Of a stretch of 64,000 nt of DNA, positions 25,403 to 33,954 are shown piece by piece (the first letter of the stretch is position 1; each line of letters begins with the position of its first letter). The DNA lies in contig NZ_CP016094.1 of NCBI RefSeq assembly GCF_001746835.1, positions 4,135,285 to 4,199,284 on the forward strand. The letters run 5' to 3'. The DNA comes from Lacunisphaera limnophila. Its GTDB lineage: Bacteria; Verrucomicrobiota; Verrucomicrobiia; Opitutales; Opitutaceae. The notes under the pieces are model-generated. The model had not been told where the DNA came from and ran no database searches. It saw only the letters and a list, made by a program, of their open reading frames with translations. The position numbers were made by a program, and so were the translations under genes.

Positions 25403-26479
25403 TCACGGCAACGGACGCGGGGCCACCCCCTGCACGGTCATGACCACCGGCTGGATGGTGCCATCCGCGTTGAAATGCAGATGCTCCAGGGCGAGCTCAC
25501 GGTGATTGCCATTCTCCGTGCCGAGCGGGCGGCGGTGATAGGCGATGTACCAGTCGTCGGTGCCAGGCAGGTTGAGAACCGAATGATGCCCGGCTCCGCG
25601 CGCCACCGTGTTGTCCTGTTCCAGAATCTTGCCCACCCGACGGAACGGCCCGAGGGGCGAAGGGCCCATGGCATAGGCGACGCAATAGTCCGGCCCGGTC
25701 CAGTCACCCTCGGACCACATCAGGTAATACACGCCCCGGCGCTTCACCATGAACGAACCTTCGACATAGGCGGGGTCGGGCGTGATCTCCTTGTAGACCT
25801 CGCCGTCGGGAAAAGGGAGGAGGCTCAAAAGGTCCGGGGCCAGGCGCACGACATTGGCGTGCTTCCAGCCGCCGTAGTACAGATAGATTTCCCCGTCATC
25901 GTCCTTGAACACCATCTGGTCGATCGGTTGGGCCCCGTGATGAATCTGCCCGATCAGCGGGCGGCCCAGCGCATCGCGGTACGGACCGTGCGGGTGGTCG
26001 GCGACGGCCACGCCGATGCCGCCCAGCTGGGTGTTGTCCTTGATGTCGTTGGCCCCGAAGAACAGGTAATAAGCCCCCTGATGCGCGATGACCGAAGGCG
26101 CCCAGACGGCATAGGCCGCCCAGGCGACATCCTTGATCTCGAGCACGAAGTCATGCCGCGTCCAGTGGACCAGGTCCTCCGACGAAAACGCGTCCAGGAA
26201 GGTCTGCGGCAGGAACGGCGGATAGATGCCCTTGGCACGCTGCTGCGTCTGGCTCGGGGAGTATTCCGTGCGGCCGCGTGGCTCGCCGTGGTGGTCGGAG
26301 TACGTGGGAAACAGCCAGTAGCGCCCCTCGAAAATATGCATCTCCGGGTCGGCATACCAGCCCGGCACGACCGGATTTTCCGCCTGCGCCAAGCCGAAGC
26401 CGAGACACAGGGCGCAGGTGGCGATAAACGGGCAAAATAACCGGGTTGAATTCCGGCGGGGGCGTTGACCGTCACTCAT
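25403..26479 (-). CDS. Secreted glycoside hydrolase family 43 protein
   Basis: 358 residues. A signal peptide covers about 1-33 (ends G-L-A-Q-A). V-P-G-W-Y-A-D-P-E follows and contains the catalytic-base Asp of GH43. W-A-P-S-V holds the conserved region of the second Asp, and Y-V-E-G-S-F-M near 250 holds the proton-donor Glu. The five-bladed beta-propeller length fits a single GH43 domain. The family hydrolyses arabinofuranosides and xylosides; the substrate cannot be chosen by eye, though the AraF-like lipoprotein gene about 10 kb away hints at arabinose-containing polymers. Confidence 0.88.
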   Translation of the reverse strand: MSDGQRPRRNSTRLFCPFIATCALCLGFGLAQAENPVVPGWYADPEMHIFEGRYWLFPTYSDHHGEPRGRTEYSPSQTQQRAKGIYPPFLPQTFLDAFSSEDLVHWTRHDFVLEIKDVAWAAYAVWAPSVIAHQGAYYLFFGANDIKDNTQLGGIGVAVADHPHGPYRDALGRPLIGQIHHGAQPIDQMVFKDDDGEIYLYYGGWKHANVVRLAPDLLSLLPFPDGEVYKEITPDPAYVEGSFMVKRRGVYYLMWSEGDWTGPDYCVAYAMGPSPLGPFRRVGKILEQDNTVARGAGHHSVLNLPGTDDWYIAYHRRPLGTENGNHRELALEHLHFNADGTIQPVVMTVQGVAPRPLP

Positions 26480-26549
26480 TGCCAGTGTTGATGGCGAACC
26501 TCGCCAGCCCCGGCAAACCCCATCCGCGAGGAATCGCGAAACGCGTGGA

Positions 26550-26984
26550 TCAAGCCGGCACCTGGCCCGCCGCGGGCGCCTTCTCCGGCGTGGCCGGCGC
26601 GTCCTTGAGCCAGCGCAGCGCCGGTTCCAGTTCGGTAAAGACCTGCATCTGCAGAGCGGGGTTTTGATTGATCAGCTGCATCATGCGCGCCATGCCGAAG
26701 GCCACCGGTTGATGGCACACCGAGGCGATGCGGCACGAGTTGGGCACTTTGACCGACCGCAGCCTGTTCCCGTGAATGTGCATGGCATCAAAGCGCAGGG
26801 ATGTGCTCGTGACCTCCTCAAAGGTGTGCAGGACGTTCGGGGCCCGGCCAATCTGCCGTCCGATCCGCGGCATTTCCGCGCTCAGGAATTCCAGGTCCTG
26901 ATTGACGAGTTCCCCATGCCAAACCACGTGCACGTACTCGGGCAATAGCTGGATGCGAATAGGCATGACAGGAACGGCTGCCAT
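26550..26984 (-). CDS. Unknown protein with STAS-like pattern
   Basis: 144 residues; M-P-I-R-I-Q, seven codons in, is an alternative start. The sequence alternates strands and helices (I-Q-L-L-P-E-Y-V-H-V-V-W-H-G, N-V-L-H-T-F-E-E-V) and ends with Q-V-F-T-E-L-E-P-A-L-R-W-L, resembling the closing helix of SpoIIAA/STAS-like proteins that are usually named only as hypothetical. No catalytic residues are apparent. It is transcribed toward the GH43 gene. Its start is 51 bases from the rlmI-like stop, so it may be in one transcript with that gene. Confidence 0.6.
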   Translation of the reverse strand: MAAVPVMPIRIQLLPEYVHVVWHGELVNQDLEFLSAEMPRIGRQIGRAPNVLHTFEEVTSTSLRFDAMHIHGNRLRSVKVPNSCRIASVCHQPVAFGMARMMQLINQNPALQMQVFTELEPALRWLKDAPATPEKAPAAGQVPA

Positions 26985-27035
26985 GAAGCTAAATCAATCG
27001 CCCAGCGTCGCAAGGGAATTGCGTTGAGCCCGCGC

Positions 27036-28307
27036 TCACACCACCCGCGCCCACAGCAGCTTGAGGTAACGGCTCTCGAGACAGTTCGAATACACCGGAT
27101 GGTCCACGCCGGGACCGGTACGGTCGAAGATCTGCAAGCGGCGGCCGAGGCGGTGCACACCCTTGATCACGCAACCTTCGAAATCCTCCAGCGACACAAG
27201 GCCGGAGCACGAGCAGGTGACAAACAGTCCGCCAGGTTTCACGAGGCTGGCCGCGATGGTGTTCAGGTCGGCGTATTTCCGCATGCCCTCGGCGGCAAAG
27301 GCCGGATCGCGCGTCATGACGAACTTCGGCGGGTCGCACAGCACGGCGTCAAACTGCTCGCCGTTCTTCTGCATCTGCCGCGCGTAAGCGAAGGCGTCGG
27401 TGTGCACCCACTTGAGCTTGTTCGGAGAAACTTGGTTCAGGTTCGCATTGCGCCGGCCCTGCGCGATGACCTTCTCGTCGAGGTCCACCGCCGTCACCTC
27501 GGCCGCGCCGCCGAGGATGGCGTTGATGGAGAAACCGCCCGTGTAGCTGCACAGGTCGAGCACCCGCAGGTCCTTCACGAGCTGACCGAAGCGTTTCCGG
27601 TTGTCGCGCTGGTCGCAGAAGAAACCCGTCTTGTGCCCCTCGGCGAAATCCACCTCGTACTTCACGTCGCCCTCGCGGATCCGCACCTTGTCGGGGGCGG
27701 ACGCGGTGATCTCCTTCATCTGCGAGGGCTTGATGCCCTCGAGGCTGCCGAGGTCGTGATCCACGTGCACGCGCACGTGCTTTGTGCCCAGCAGCTCGTG
27801 CAACAACGGCAGCCATTTCGGCAGGCGCAGGAAGATGCCCAGCGAATACACGTCGCAATAGAGGGTGTCGGCGTACCGGTCGATCGTCAGGCCGCTCACA
27901 CCATCGCCGTCGGAATTGAGCACCCGGTAGGCGTTCGTGGTCGCGTCGAGCTTGAACATCTCCCGGCGCAAGGCCACGGCCCGGCGGATCGCCGTTTCGA
28001 AATACTCCTCGCCCATCGGCTGGTCGGTGTGGACCACCACCCGCAGCGGCATCTTGGCCCGCGGATTGAAGAGCCCGATGCCCACGCGGTGGCCGAACTT
28101 GTCGTACACGTTGACCAGGTCGCCCGGCCGGGCGTCCCGCGACACCTCGCCGAGCATGCGCGGGAAGATGGCCGGCTGGAAGCTGACGAACTTCAGCTGC
28201 GCCCAGGGCTTCTGCCACTGGGATTGGGGGATGGGATCGCCCTTCGGCGGGCGGATCGGGTCGATCGGGGCCTTCGGGTTTTCCAGTTCGGCGTCTTCGG
28301 CTTCCAT
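27036..28307 (-). CDS. rlmI: RlmI-like class I SAM-dependent rRNA cytosine-C5 methyltransferase
   Basis: 423 residues. An N-terminal PUA-like domain is visible at about 35-110 (G-D-L-V-N-V-Y-D-K-F-G-H-R-V-G-I-G-L-F-N-P). The Rossmann domain has R-V-L-D-L-C-S-Y-T-G-G-F-S-I-N near 245, A-V-D-L-D-E-K, and D-A-V-L-C-D-P-P-K-F near 325 with the C-D-P-P motif. C-S-C-S-G carries the catalytic Cys. The C-terminus L-K-L-L-W-A-R-V-V is typical of the family, which makes m5C1962 in 23S rRNA. An N-terminal 30-residue Pro/Lys-rich extension precedes the PUA part. Confidence 0.88.
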   Translation of the reverse strand: MEAEDAELENPKAPIDPIRPPKGDPIPQSQWQKPWAQLKFVSFQPAIFPRMLGEVSRDARPGDLVNVYDKFGHRVGIGLFNPRAKMPLRVVVHTDQPMGEEYFETAIRRAVALRREMFKLDATTNAYRVLNSDGDGVSGLTIDRYADTLYCDVYSLGIFLRLPKWLPLLHELLGTKHVRVHVDHDLGSLEGIKPSQMKEITASAPDKVRIREGDVKYEVDFAEGHKTGFFCDQRDNRKRFGQLVKDLRVLDLCSYTGGFSINAILGGAAEVTAVDLDEKVIAQGRRNANLNQVSPNKLKWVHTDAFAYARQMQKNGEQFDAVLCDPPKFVMTRDPAFAAEGMRKYADLNTIAASLVKPGGLFVTCSCSGLVSLEDFEGCVIKGVHRLGRRLQIFDRTGPGVDHPVYSNCLESRYLKLLWARVV

Positions 28308-28352
28308 TCAGCCCCTAGCAAGGCGGCCGGCCCGCCAAGGGCGAATCTTTTG

Positions 28353-28378
28353 TAGGGCGGGGTCGCCGTACACCCCAA
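28353..28378. repeat. Single REP-like half with GTAG head
   Basis: Starts GTAGGGCGGGGTCGCCG, identical over 17 bases to the left halves of the paired elements at 30,328 and 52,788, but no inverted partner is present. It lies between two minus-strand genes. Confidence 0.6.
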
Positions 28379-28430
28379 GGCGCCGGCCCGCCTGCTGCGC
28401 GACCGGCTTTGGCGACCAAAGCAGCGCGCG

Positions 28431-28604
28431 TCAGCCGCGCGCTGTCTTGCCAAAAAGGAAGTACAAGATCGTCCCCAGGAACGGCAGGAGGATAATCACG
28501 ATGATCCAGACCACCTTGTTCGGATTGTTGCCCTTGATGCAGTCCACCAGCGCGACAATCCAGAAGATGAAGAGGAGCACACCAATCAGGTAGTTCAGGT
28601 TCAT
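28431..28604 (-). CDS. Small PLDc_N-type membrane protein
   Basis: 57 residues from ATG 28604; a GA-rich ribosome-binding-like stretch precedes it. Two hydrophobic segments surround a short Lys/Asn loop: Y-L-I-G-V-L-L-F-I-F-W-I-V-A-L-V-D-C-I, then V-V-W-I-I-V-I-I-L-L-P-F-L-G-T-I-L-Y-F. This is the PLDc_N domain pattern, which also occurs as a stand-alone small membrane protein. A cell-envelope role is likely but the specific function is unknown. Confidence 0.85.
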   Translation of the reverse strand: MNLNYLIGVLLFIFWIVALVDCIKGNNPNKVVWIIVIILLPFLGTILYFLFGKTARG

Positions 28605-28774
28605 GTCCCTCATCCTAGCGGGTTTCCCGGACCCGGGGGATGGGGCCAAACCCTACCCCTGCCAGCCGGATCAACTTTCCCCATTTTCCTGAATCCAAAC
28701 CCCTGGCTGGCGACACTCACCTTGGTACCGCCAATTCCATCGCCACTCAAACCTTCCCCGCCATCCTCGTTGCC

Positions 28775-28975
28775 ATGAAAAATCTCCTGCCCCCCGTCTT
28801 CGCCGTCGTCGTCAGCACCGCGGGCACCGTCTGGGGTTGTCACGCTGCGGGCATGCCCGCCCCGGAAGTCACCCTCGCCGGCGCCCTCGCCTTCACGCTT
28901 TCATTCGGCGCCGCCTTCGTCGCCGTCCTGCTGGCGAGCCGGCCCCGCCGCCTGCCGCGGGATCTGGCCTCCTGA
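28775..28975 (+). CDS. Small membrane protein, first of the sigma-factor run
   Basis: 66 residues from ATG 28775. Two predicted membrane segments (L-L-P-P-V-F-A-V-V-V-S-T-A-G-T-V-W-G, and L-A-F-T-L-S-F-G-A-A-F-V-A-V-L-L-A) are followed by an Arg-rich tail. No family recognised. It lies 32 bases before a second membrane-protein gene and then an ECF sigma factor gene, all in one direction, so it is probably part of that operon. Confidence 0.6.
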   Translation: MKNLLPPVFAVVVSTAGTVWGCHAAGMPAPEVTLAGALAFTLSFGAAFVAVLLASRPRRLPRDLAS

Positions 28976-29007
28976 ATCATCCCTCGTCCCACCTCATCCT
29001 TCCTCTC

Positions 29008-29436
29008 ATGTCCTCCCTCATGCCCAACCTCCTGGCGGAAATTTCCGGCGGCCATCTCGTCGCCATCGCCGCCATCCTCGGCGGCCTCACGTTCACCATC
29101 CTGCTCATCATCTTCGGCCTCAAATTTGTCCAACGCCGGCAGGAACTGTGGCACGAGACCGCCCGCACCGCCCTCGAGAAGGGCCAGCCGCTGCCCCCTT
29201 TGCCGCCCGACATGCGCCACGAGCAACACCCGGAACAAAACAACGACTTCCGCGCCGGCCTGATCCTGGTCGCGACCGGCGCCGGCCTCTACCTCTTCTT
29301 CGTCACGTTTCTCCATCCGCTCCGGTACGTCGCCGCCATCCCCGGCTTCATCGGCGTGGCCATGCTGCTCTACGCCATTTTCCACGCCCTCCTCGGACGC
29401 AAGGACAAGCCCGCTGACCGCCCGCCCCAATCGTGA
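29008..29436 (+). CDS. DUF6249-like membrane protein encoded upstream of ECF sigma factor
   Basis: 142 residues from ATG 29008. One N-terminal membrane segment is followed by a cytoplasmic linker with W-H-E-T-A-R-T-A-L-E-K-G-Q-P-L-P-P, then two more hydrophobic segments. The pattern R-x-x-x-x-x-A-L-E-x-G-Q-P-x-P is common in small proteins (DUF6249 and relatives) encoded beside ECF sigma genes. Its stop overlaps the sigma factor's GTG start by four bases (GTGA), so expression is coupled. Confidence 0.78.
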   Translation: MSSLMPNLLAEISGGHLVAIAAILGGLTFTILLIIFGLKFVQRRQELWHETARTALEKGQPLPPLPPDMRHEQHPEQNNDFRAGLILVATGAGLYLFFVTFLHPLRYVAAIPGFIGVAMLLYAIFHALLGRKDKPADRPPQS

Positions 29437-29969
29437 CCGATCCGGAACTGATCGCCCGCGCGCTCGTCAGCGACGACCACGCCGCGTTCGGGGAACTGGT
29501 CCGCCGTCACCAATCCGCCGTGCGCCATTTCCTCCGGCACCTGTCCGGGGGTGATGCCGCGCTCGCCGACGATCTCGCGCAGGAAACCTTCGTCCAGGCC
29601 TGGCACGGCCTGGCGCGCTTCGGCGGCAATTCCAGTTTCTCGACCTGGCTGCTCGGCATCGCGCATAACCACTGGCGCAACGCGCGCCGCAAACAACGCA
29701 CGGTACCGGTCGAGCCGGAACATCTCGACGCGCTGGAACCCGTGCCCTCATCCGCGCCGCTGAGCGATCTCCGTCACGACCTCGCCGGCGCGCTCCGTGG
29801 CCTCGCCCCCGAGGAACAGACCGCGCTGCACCTCTGCTACCAACAGGGACTTTCCCACGCCGAAATCGCCACGGTCCTCGCCTGGCCCCTCGGCACCGTC
29901 AAAACCCATATCAACCGCGGCAAGGACAAGCTCCGCCCGCTTCTCGCCTCATGGAACCCCACGACCTGA
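29433..29969 (+). CDS. ECF-type RNA polymerase sigma factor
   Basis: 178 residues, GTG start inside the overlap GTGA. Region 2 includes A-D-D-L-A-Q-E-T-F-V-Q-A-W with the following F-S-T-W-L-L-G-I-A-H-N-H-W-R. Region 4 is a helix-turn-helix with L-A-P-E-E-Q-T-A-L, G-L-S-H-A-E-I-A-T-V-L and G-T-V-K-T-H-I-N-R-G. No region 1 or 3 is present, fitting the ECF class. It likely activates a stress or envelope regulon, including its own operon. The next gene, overlapping by 19 bases, is a probable membrane anti-sigma factor. Confidence 0.94.
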   Translation: MTDPELIARALVSDDHAAFGELVRRHQSAVRHFLRHLSGGDAALADDLAQETFVQAWHGLARFGGNSSFSTWLLGIAHNHWRNARRKQRTVPVEPEHLDALEPVPSSAPLSDLRHDLAGALRGLAPEEQTALHLCYQQGLSHAEIATVLAWPLGTVKTHINRGKDKLRPLLASWNPTT

Positions 29970-30331
29970 ACTCCCCCCCGTCTGACGACGCGGCCCTCGA
30001 GACCTGGCTGCGCACCGGTGCGGCCCTGCCGCCCCTGCCCGACGCCGGTTTCTCCGGACGTGTGCTGACGGCCCTGCCGCGAACGCAAAAGTCGCGCCTG
30101 TCTCCGCGCCTGCTCGCAATCGCCATAGGCGCCGCCGCCGGCGCGGGACTCGCGGCCTTCAAGGCTCTCACGTCCGCGTCGGGTGACTTCGTTCCGCCGA
30201 CGATAGCGTCCGACCTTTCCGCCGCCTTTGCGCAGCTGGCGGACCCCAGGCTGCACGTGGCGCTGGGCGTGACTGTCATCACGCTGGTGCTGGCCTTTTG
30301 GAACGACCTTCGGCGGCGGGTCAGATTGTAG
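29951..30331 (+). CDS. Probable membrane-anchored anti-sigma factor
   Basis: 126 residues. The gene overlaps the sigma factor gene by 19 bases, an unusually long overlap that implies coupled translation. The N-terminal 45 residues are acidic and Pro-rich (S-D-D-A-A-L-E-T-W-L), then come two membrane segments (L-L-A-I-A-I-G-A-A-A-G-A-G-L-A-A-F, and H-V-A-L-G-V-T-V-I-T-L-V-L-A-F-W). No zinc-binding His/Cys anti-sigma motif is present. The role is inferred from position only. Its stop codon TAG is the head of the adjacent GTAG repeat. Confidence 0.65.
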   Translation: MEPHDLNSPPSDDAALETWLRTGAALPPLPDAGFSGRVLTALPRTQKSRLSPRLLAIAIGAAAGAGLAAFKALTSASGDFVPPTIASDLSAAFAQLADPRLHVALGVTVITLVLAFWNDLRRRVRL

Positions 30332-30433
30332 GGCGGGGTCGCCGACGGAGGCTTGGCGGAGATGGCGAAGCAACCCCGCCTTCGTTAGAAGATCATGCCG
30401 CGACCGAGGCGGGGTTCGGCGACCCCGCCCTAC
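30328..30433. repeat. REPIN-like element, paired GTAG-headed palindromes
   Basis: The left half begins GTAGGGCGGGGTCGCCG and the right half ends CGGCGACCCCGCCCTAC, its reverse complement. The spacer of about 70 bases contains further near-repeats (CCCCGCC, GGCGGGG). The head TAG overlaps the anti-sigma stop codon. The same sequence recurs at 52,788-52,866. Confidence 0.75.
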
Positions 30434-30440
30434 AGCCAAA

Positions 30441-30468
30441 CAAAAGGCCGGTCCGCGAGGACCGGCCT
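30441..30468 (-). terminator. Rho-independent terminator of the thymidine phosphorylase gene
   Basis: On the minus strand the palindrome AGGCCGGTCC/GGACCGGCCT forms a 10-bp stem with a 4-base loop and is followed by TTTGTTT. It lies 30 bases past the stop of the minus-strand gene. Confidence 0.8.
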
Positions 30469-30497
30469 TGAAATGAACCGCCGCGAATTGGCGCGCC

Positions 30498-31844
30498 TTA
30501 CGCCACGCGCTCGACGACGAGCGGGGGCGGGATCGGGCGCTTCGGGGCGAGGCGGTAGGCGTCCTTGAAGTAGTTCAGCGCCTGCTCGAGCTTCGCCTCG
30601 TCGTTGTAATGGATCATCATCAGCGGCTCGCCCTGCTTGACCTGCGTGCCGACCTTCTTGATCTCCGAGACGCCGACGGCGTAGTCGATCTTGTGGTGGT
30701 GCGCGGCGTCCTTGCCGGCGCCGAGGAGCGAGACCCCCTTGGCGATCATGGCGGCGTTGATCGTGTGCACGTAGCCGCGCTTCGGGGCGGGCAGCTTGCG
30801 GATGTGGCGGGCCGTCGGGAATTTCTCCGGGTGGTCGATGAACGAGGTGTCGCCGCCCTGCGCGCGGATCATGTCCTTGAACTTCTCGAGCGCGGAACCG
30901 TCGGTGAGGTGGCGCTGCACCGTCTGCTTGGCCGAGAGCGTGGAGCCCGCCACGCCGGCGAGGCGCACGATCTCCATGCCGAGCTTGAGCACGAGCTCCT
31001 TCATGTCCTCGGGGCCTTCGCCTTTCAGGAGCGCGATGGCCTCCTTGATCTCCAGCGCGGTGCCGACGGTGTCGCCGAGCGGCTGGTTCATGTCGGTGAC
31101 GAGCGCGACACAGCGGCGCTTCATCGAGCGGCCGACGCGGGTCATGGAGCGGGCGAGCTGCTTGGCCTGCTCGAGATCCTTGATGAAGGAACCGTTGCCC
31201 CACTTCACGTCGATCACGAGGCCCTCGGCGCCTTCCGCGAGCTTCTTGGACAGCACGCTGCCGGTGATGAGCGGGAGGCTCGGGATCGTGCCGGTCTCGA
31301 GACGCAGGTCGTAGAAAATCTTGTCGGCCGGGGCGAGCTCGGGGCTCTGCTCGGCGATCGCGCCGCCGATGCGGGCGAGCTGGTCCTGGAAGTGCTGGAT
31401 CGACATGTGACCCTTGAAACCGGGCACGGCCGAGAGCTTCTCAAGGGTGGTGATGACGAACTCCTGCTCGACGCCGCACATCATGGGCACCACGACGCCG
31501 CTGGCCATGGCCAGCGGGGCGAGCACCAAGGCGGTCTTGTCGCCCACGCCGCCGGTCGAGTACTTGTCGATCTTCGGCTTGGCGATATGCGACAAATCGA
31601 TGACTTCACCCGAAAGCATCATTTCCTCGGTCAGGATGGCCGTCTCCTGGGCGGACATGTTCGCGAAGTAGATCGCCATCAACAGGGCCGCCTGCTGGTG
31701 CTTGGGCATTTCCTCATCGAGCGTGGAGTCGATGATGTAACGGATTTCCTCCTGCGTGAATTCCTGGCCGTCGCGTTTCTTCTCAATCAGGGAAGTGAAC
31801 GAGGGCTTGATGAACCGGCGGGTGGGAATAGGACGTTTTCTCAT
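30498..31844 (-). CDS. deoA: Thymidine/pyrimidine-nucleoside phosphorylase
   Basis: 448 residues from ATG 31844. The N-terminal helical domain (F-T-Q-E-E-I-R-Y-I-I, S-A-Q-E-T-A-I-L-T-E-E-M) is followed by the signature K-I-D-K-Y-S-T-G-G-V-G-D-K-T, which binds phosphate. The active-site Lys/Arg region is D-V-K-W-G-N-G-S-F. The C-terminal domain has H-T-I-N-A-A-M-I-A and G-D/A-x-x-x-H-H-K-I-D-Y-A-V-G. Phosphorolysis of thymidine or uridine yields deoxyribose 1-phosphate, feeding the deoC aldolase encoded elsewhere in this window. It is divergent from argS. Confidence 0.93.
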   Translation of the reverse strand: MRKRPIPTRRFIKPSFTSLIEKKRDGQEFTQEEIRYIIDSTLDEEMPKHQQAALLMAIYFANMSAQETAILTEEMMLSGEVIDLSHIAKPKIDKYSTGGVGDKTALVLAPLAMASGVVVPMMCGVEQEFVITTLEKLSAVPGFKGHMSIQHFQDQLARIGGAIAEQSPELAPADKIFYDLRLETGTIPSLPLITGSVLSKKLAEGAEGLVIDVKWGNGSFIKDLEQAKQLARSMTRVGRSMKRRCVALVTDMNQPLGDTVGTALEIKEAIALLKGEGPEDMKELVLKLGMEIVRLAGVAGSTLSAKQTVQRHLTDGSALEKFKDMIRAQGGDTSFIDHPEKFPTARHIRKLPAPKRGYVHTINAAMIAKGVSLLGAGKDAAHHHKIDYAVGVSEIKKVGTQVKQGEPLMMIHYNDEAKLEQALNYFKDAYRLAPKRPIPPPLVVERVA

Positions 31845-32050
31845 GGAAGTCTCTGAAGTTGTCTGAAGCGGCGCCGTGCGGCGCAAAGGTCGAAGAGGCA
31901 ATGAGTTTTGTTGATTTTGTCGAGCCTTAAATCCCGGTATGCCGCACCGGGCTCGTCGCGCCCAACCCCCGCGGCGGCCCGGCTGGCGGCGGTTCTCCAC
32001 CCGCGAAAATGCTTCTTGCTCAAAGCCAAGCGCAATTCCTCAATCGATGG

Positions 32051-33802
32051 ATGTCGCTTCCTTTCAACGTCGCCGCTCACCTCAGCACGAGCCTCCGCGC
32101 CGCCGCCGATCAGGCCGGTCTGGCCGGCCGCGGCTTCGATCCGGAGGTCCGGGTGGCCGACCCGGCCCACGGCGACTTCCAGGCCAACGGTGCCCTCGCC
32201 TTCGCCAAACGGGAAAAACTGAACCCCCGCGCCCTCGCCCAGCAGGTCGTGGATCAACTCGGGGCCCTGCAGGCGTCCTTTGACATCACCCTCGCCGGCC
32301 CGGGTTTCATCAACTTCCGCCTCAAGCCCGCCGCCCTCCTCGCCTGGCTCCAGACCCATGCGTCCGAGGACCAGCTCCGCGCCGGCGCCTCCGCCGCCCA
32401 TGCCGGCCAGACCTGGGTCGTCGATTACTCCTCCCCCAACACCGCCAAACAGATGCACGTCGGGCACCTCCGCTCCGCCGTCATCGGCGAGGCCATCTGC
32501 CGCCTCCTCGCCTTCACCGGCGCCAAGGTCATCCGCGACAACCACCTCGGCGACTGGGGCACGCAGTTCGGCAAACTCATCTACGGCTACAAGCGCTGGG
32601 TCGACGAAGCCGCCCTGCTGTCCGAACCCATCGAGGAACTCGAACGCGTCTACAAGCTCGGCCACGCCGCCACCCCCGACGACTCGCCTGAGCTCGAGGA
32701 GGCCCGCCGCGAGCTCGTGAAGCTCCAGTCCGGCGACCCGCAAAATGTCGCGCTCTGGAAAAAATTCTCCGACGTCAGCCTCGCCGCCTTCCAGCAGATC
32801 TACGACCGCCTCGGCATCGTCTTCGACCACAACCTCGGCGAATCCTTCTACAACGACAAGGTCGAGCGCATCTACCGCGAACTCGCCGAGACCGGCCTCG
32901 CCGAGGTCAGCGAGGGCGCCCTCGTGGTCTTCCATCCCGAGCACCCGCGTTACGCCAAGCAGCCCTTCCTCATCCGCAAGGCCGATGGCGCCAGCAACTA
33001 CGCCTCCACCGACCTCGCGACCGCCCTCTACCGCGTCGAGCACTTCGCGGCCGATGGCATTGTCGTCGTCACCGACTTCCGCCAGGGCGATCACTTCGAG
33101 CAGCTTTTCCTCACCGCGAAAAAATGGTTCGCCGCCAAGGGGTACCGCGTGCCCGAGCTCCACCACGTCACCTTCGGCGCCGTCACCGGCGAGGACGGCA
33201 AGGCGCTCAAGACCCGCGACGGCGGCGTGATCAAGCTCAAGGCCCTGCTCGACGAGGCCGAGGAGCGCGCCTACGCCCTCGTCTCCGCCAAGAGCCCCGA
33301 CCTCCCCGAGGCCGAGCGCCGCGAGATCGCCCGCGCCGTCGGCGTCGGCTCCGTGCAGTACGCCGACCTCGCCCAGAACCGCAGCAGCAACTACGTGTTC
33401 GCCTGGGACAAGATGCTCGCCCTCGACGGCAATACCGCACCCTACCTGCTCTACGCCGTTACGCGCGTCCGCTCCATCTTCCGCAAGGCCGACCTCGACC
33501 CCGCCGCGCCGCCCACGACCGGCGCCTCCGCCCCCGAGAGCGCGCAGGAACTCACCCTCGCCCGCAAGCTCGTGCAGTTCGCCGACGCCATCCAGGTCGC
33601 CGGCACGCAGCTGCGCCCGCACTTCCTCTGCCTTTACCTCTTCGAGCTGGCCGGCGCCTACAGCGCCTTCTACGCGGCCGACAAGGTCATCGTCGACGAT
33701 CCCTCCGTCCGCGCGCGCCGTCTCCTGCTCTGCCACCGCACCCTCCTCACGCTCGAGACCGGCCTCCGCCTGCTCGGTCTGCGGACGTTGGAGCGGATGT
33801 AA
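32051..33802 (+). CDS. argS: Arginyl-tRNA synthetase
   Basis: 583 residues from ATG 32051; an in-frame ATG at 32009 would add 14 residues. The N-terminal domain has the A-x-x-x-x-G-D-F-Q-A-N motif. The class I HIGH-like motif is M-H-V-G-H-L-R-S, then D-N-H-L-G-D-W-G-T-Q-F-G-K. D-G-A-S-N-Y-A-S-T-D-L-A-T and F-K-T-R-D-G-G-V-I equivalents (K-T-R-D-G-G-V-I-K-L) stand in for the KMSKS loop, as usual in ArgRS. The DALR anticodon-binding domain ends L-G-L-R-T-L-E-R-M. All motifs look intact. Confidence 0.97.
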   Translation: MSLPFNVAAHLSTSLRAAADQAGLAGRGFDPEVRVADPAHGDFQANGALAFAKREKLNPRALAQQVVDQLGALQASFDITLAGPGFINFRLKPAALLAWLQTHASEDQLRAGASAAHAGQTWVVDYSSPNTAKQMHVGHLRSAVIGEAICRLLAFTGAKVIRDNHLGDWGTQFGKLIYGYKRWVDEAALLSEPIEELERVYKLGHAATPDDSPELEEARRELVKLQSGDPQNVALWKKFSDVSLAAFQQIYDRLGIVFDHNLGESFYNDKVERIYRELAETGLAEVSEGALVVFHPEHPRYAKQPFLIRKADGASNYASTDLATALYRVEHFAADGIVVVTDFRQGDHFEQLFLTAKKWFAAKGYRVPELHHVTFGAVTGEDGKALKTRDGGVIKLKALLDEAEERAYALVSAKSPDLPEAERREIARAVGVGSVQYADLAQNRSSNYVFAWDKMLALDGNTAPYLLYAVTRVRSIFRKADLDPAAPPTTGASAPESAQELTLARKLVQFADAIQVAGTQLRPHFLCLYLFELAGAYSAFYAADKVIVDDPSVRARRLLLCHRTLLTLETGLRLLGLRTLERM

Positions 33803-33809
33803 TCGTTTC

Positions 33810-33869
33810 GCGGGCGAGGTCGCCCGCGCTCGATATACCGAGTGGAGCCACGGCGGCCCCGCCGTGGTA
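33810..33869. repeat. Two palindromes after argS, one with GGAG head
   Basis: The first, GCGGGCGAGGTCGCCCGC at 33,810-33,827, is a near-perfect hairpin. The second, GGAGCCACGGCGGCC followed by CCGCCGTGGT at 33,844-33,868, has a GGAG head. A related form, ACCACGGCGACCTCGCCGTGGT, lies at 36,266-36,287. They look like further REP subfamilies. Confidence 0.55.
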
Positions 33870-33954
33870 AATTTCCGTAAGCCGGCCCGACCCGCCTTTC
33901 CCTGACCCACTTCGCTCTTGCGGGCTCGCGCTCGCCCCGCAACATGGCCCCACC

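Noticed and set aside
31841..33910. 689-codon minus-strand reading frame
   Set aside because: Antisense shadow of argS.
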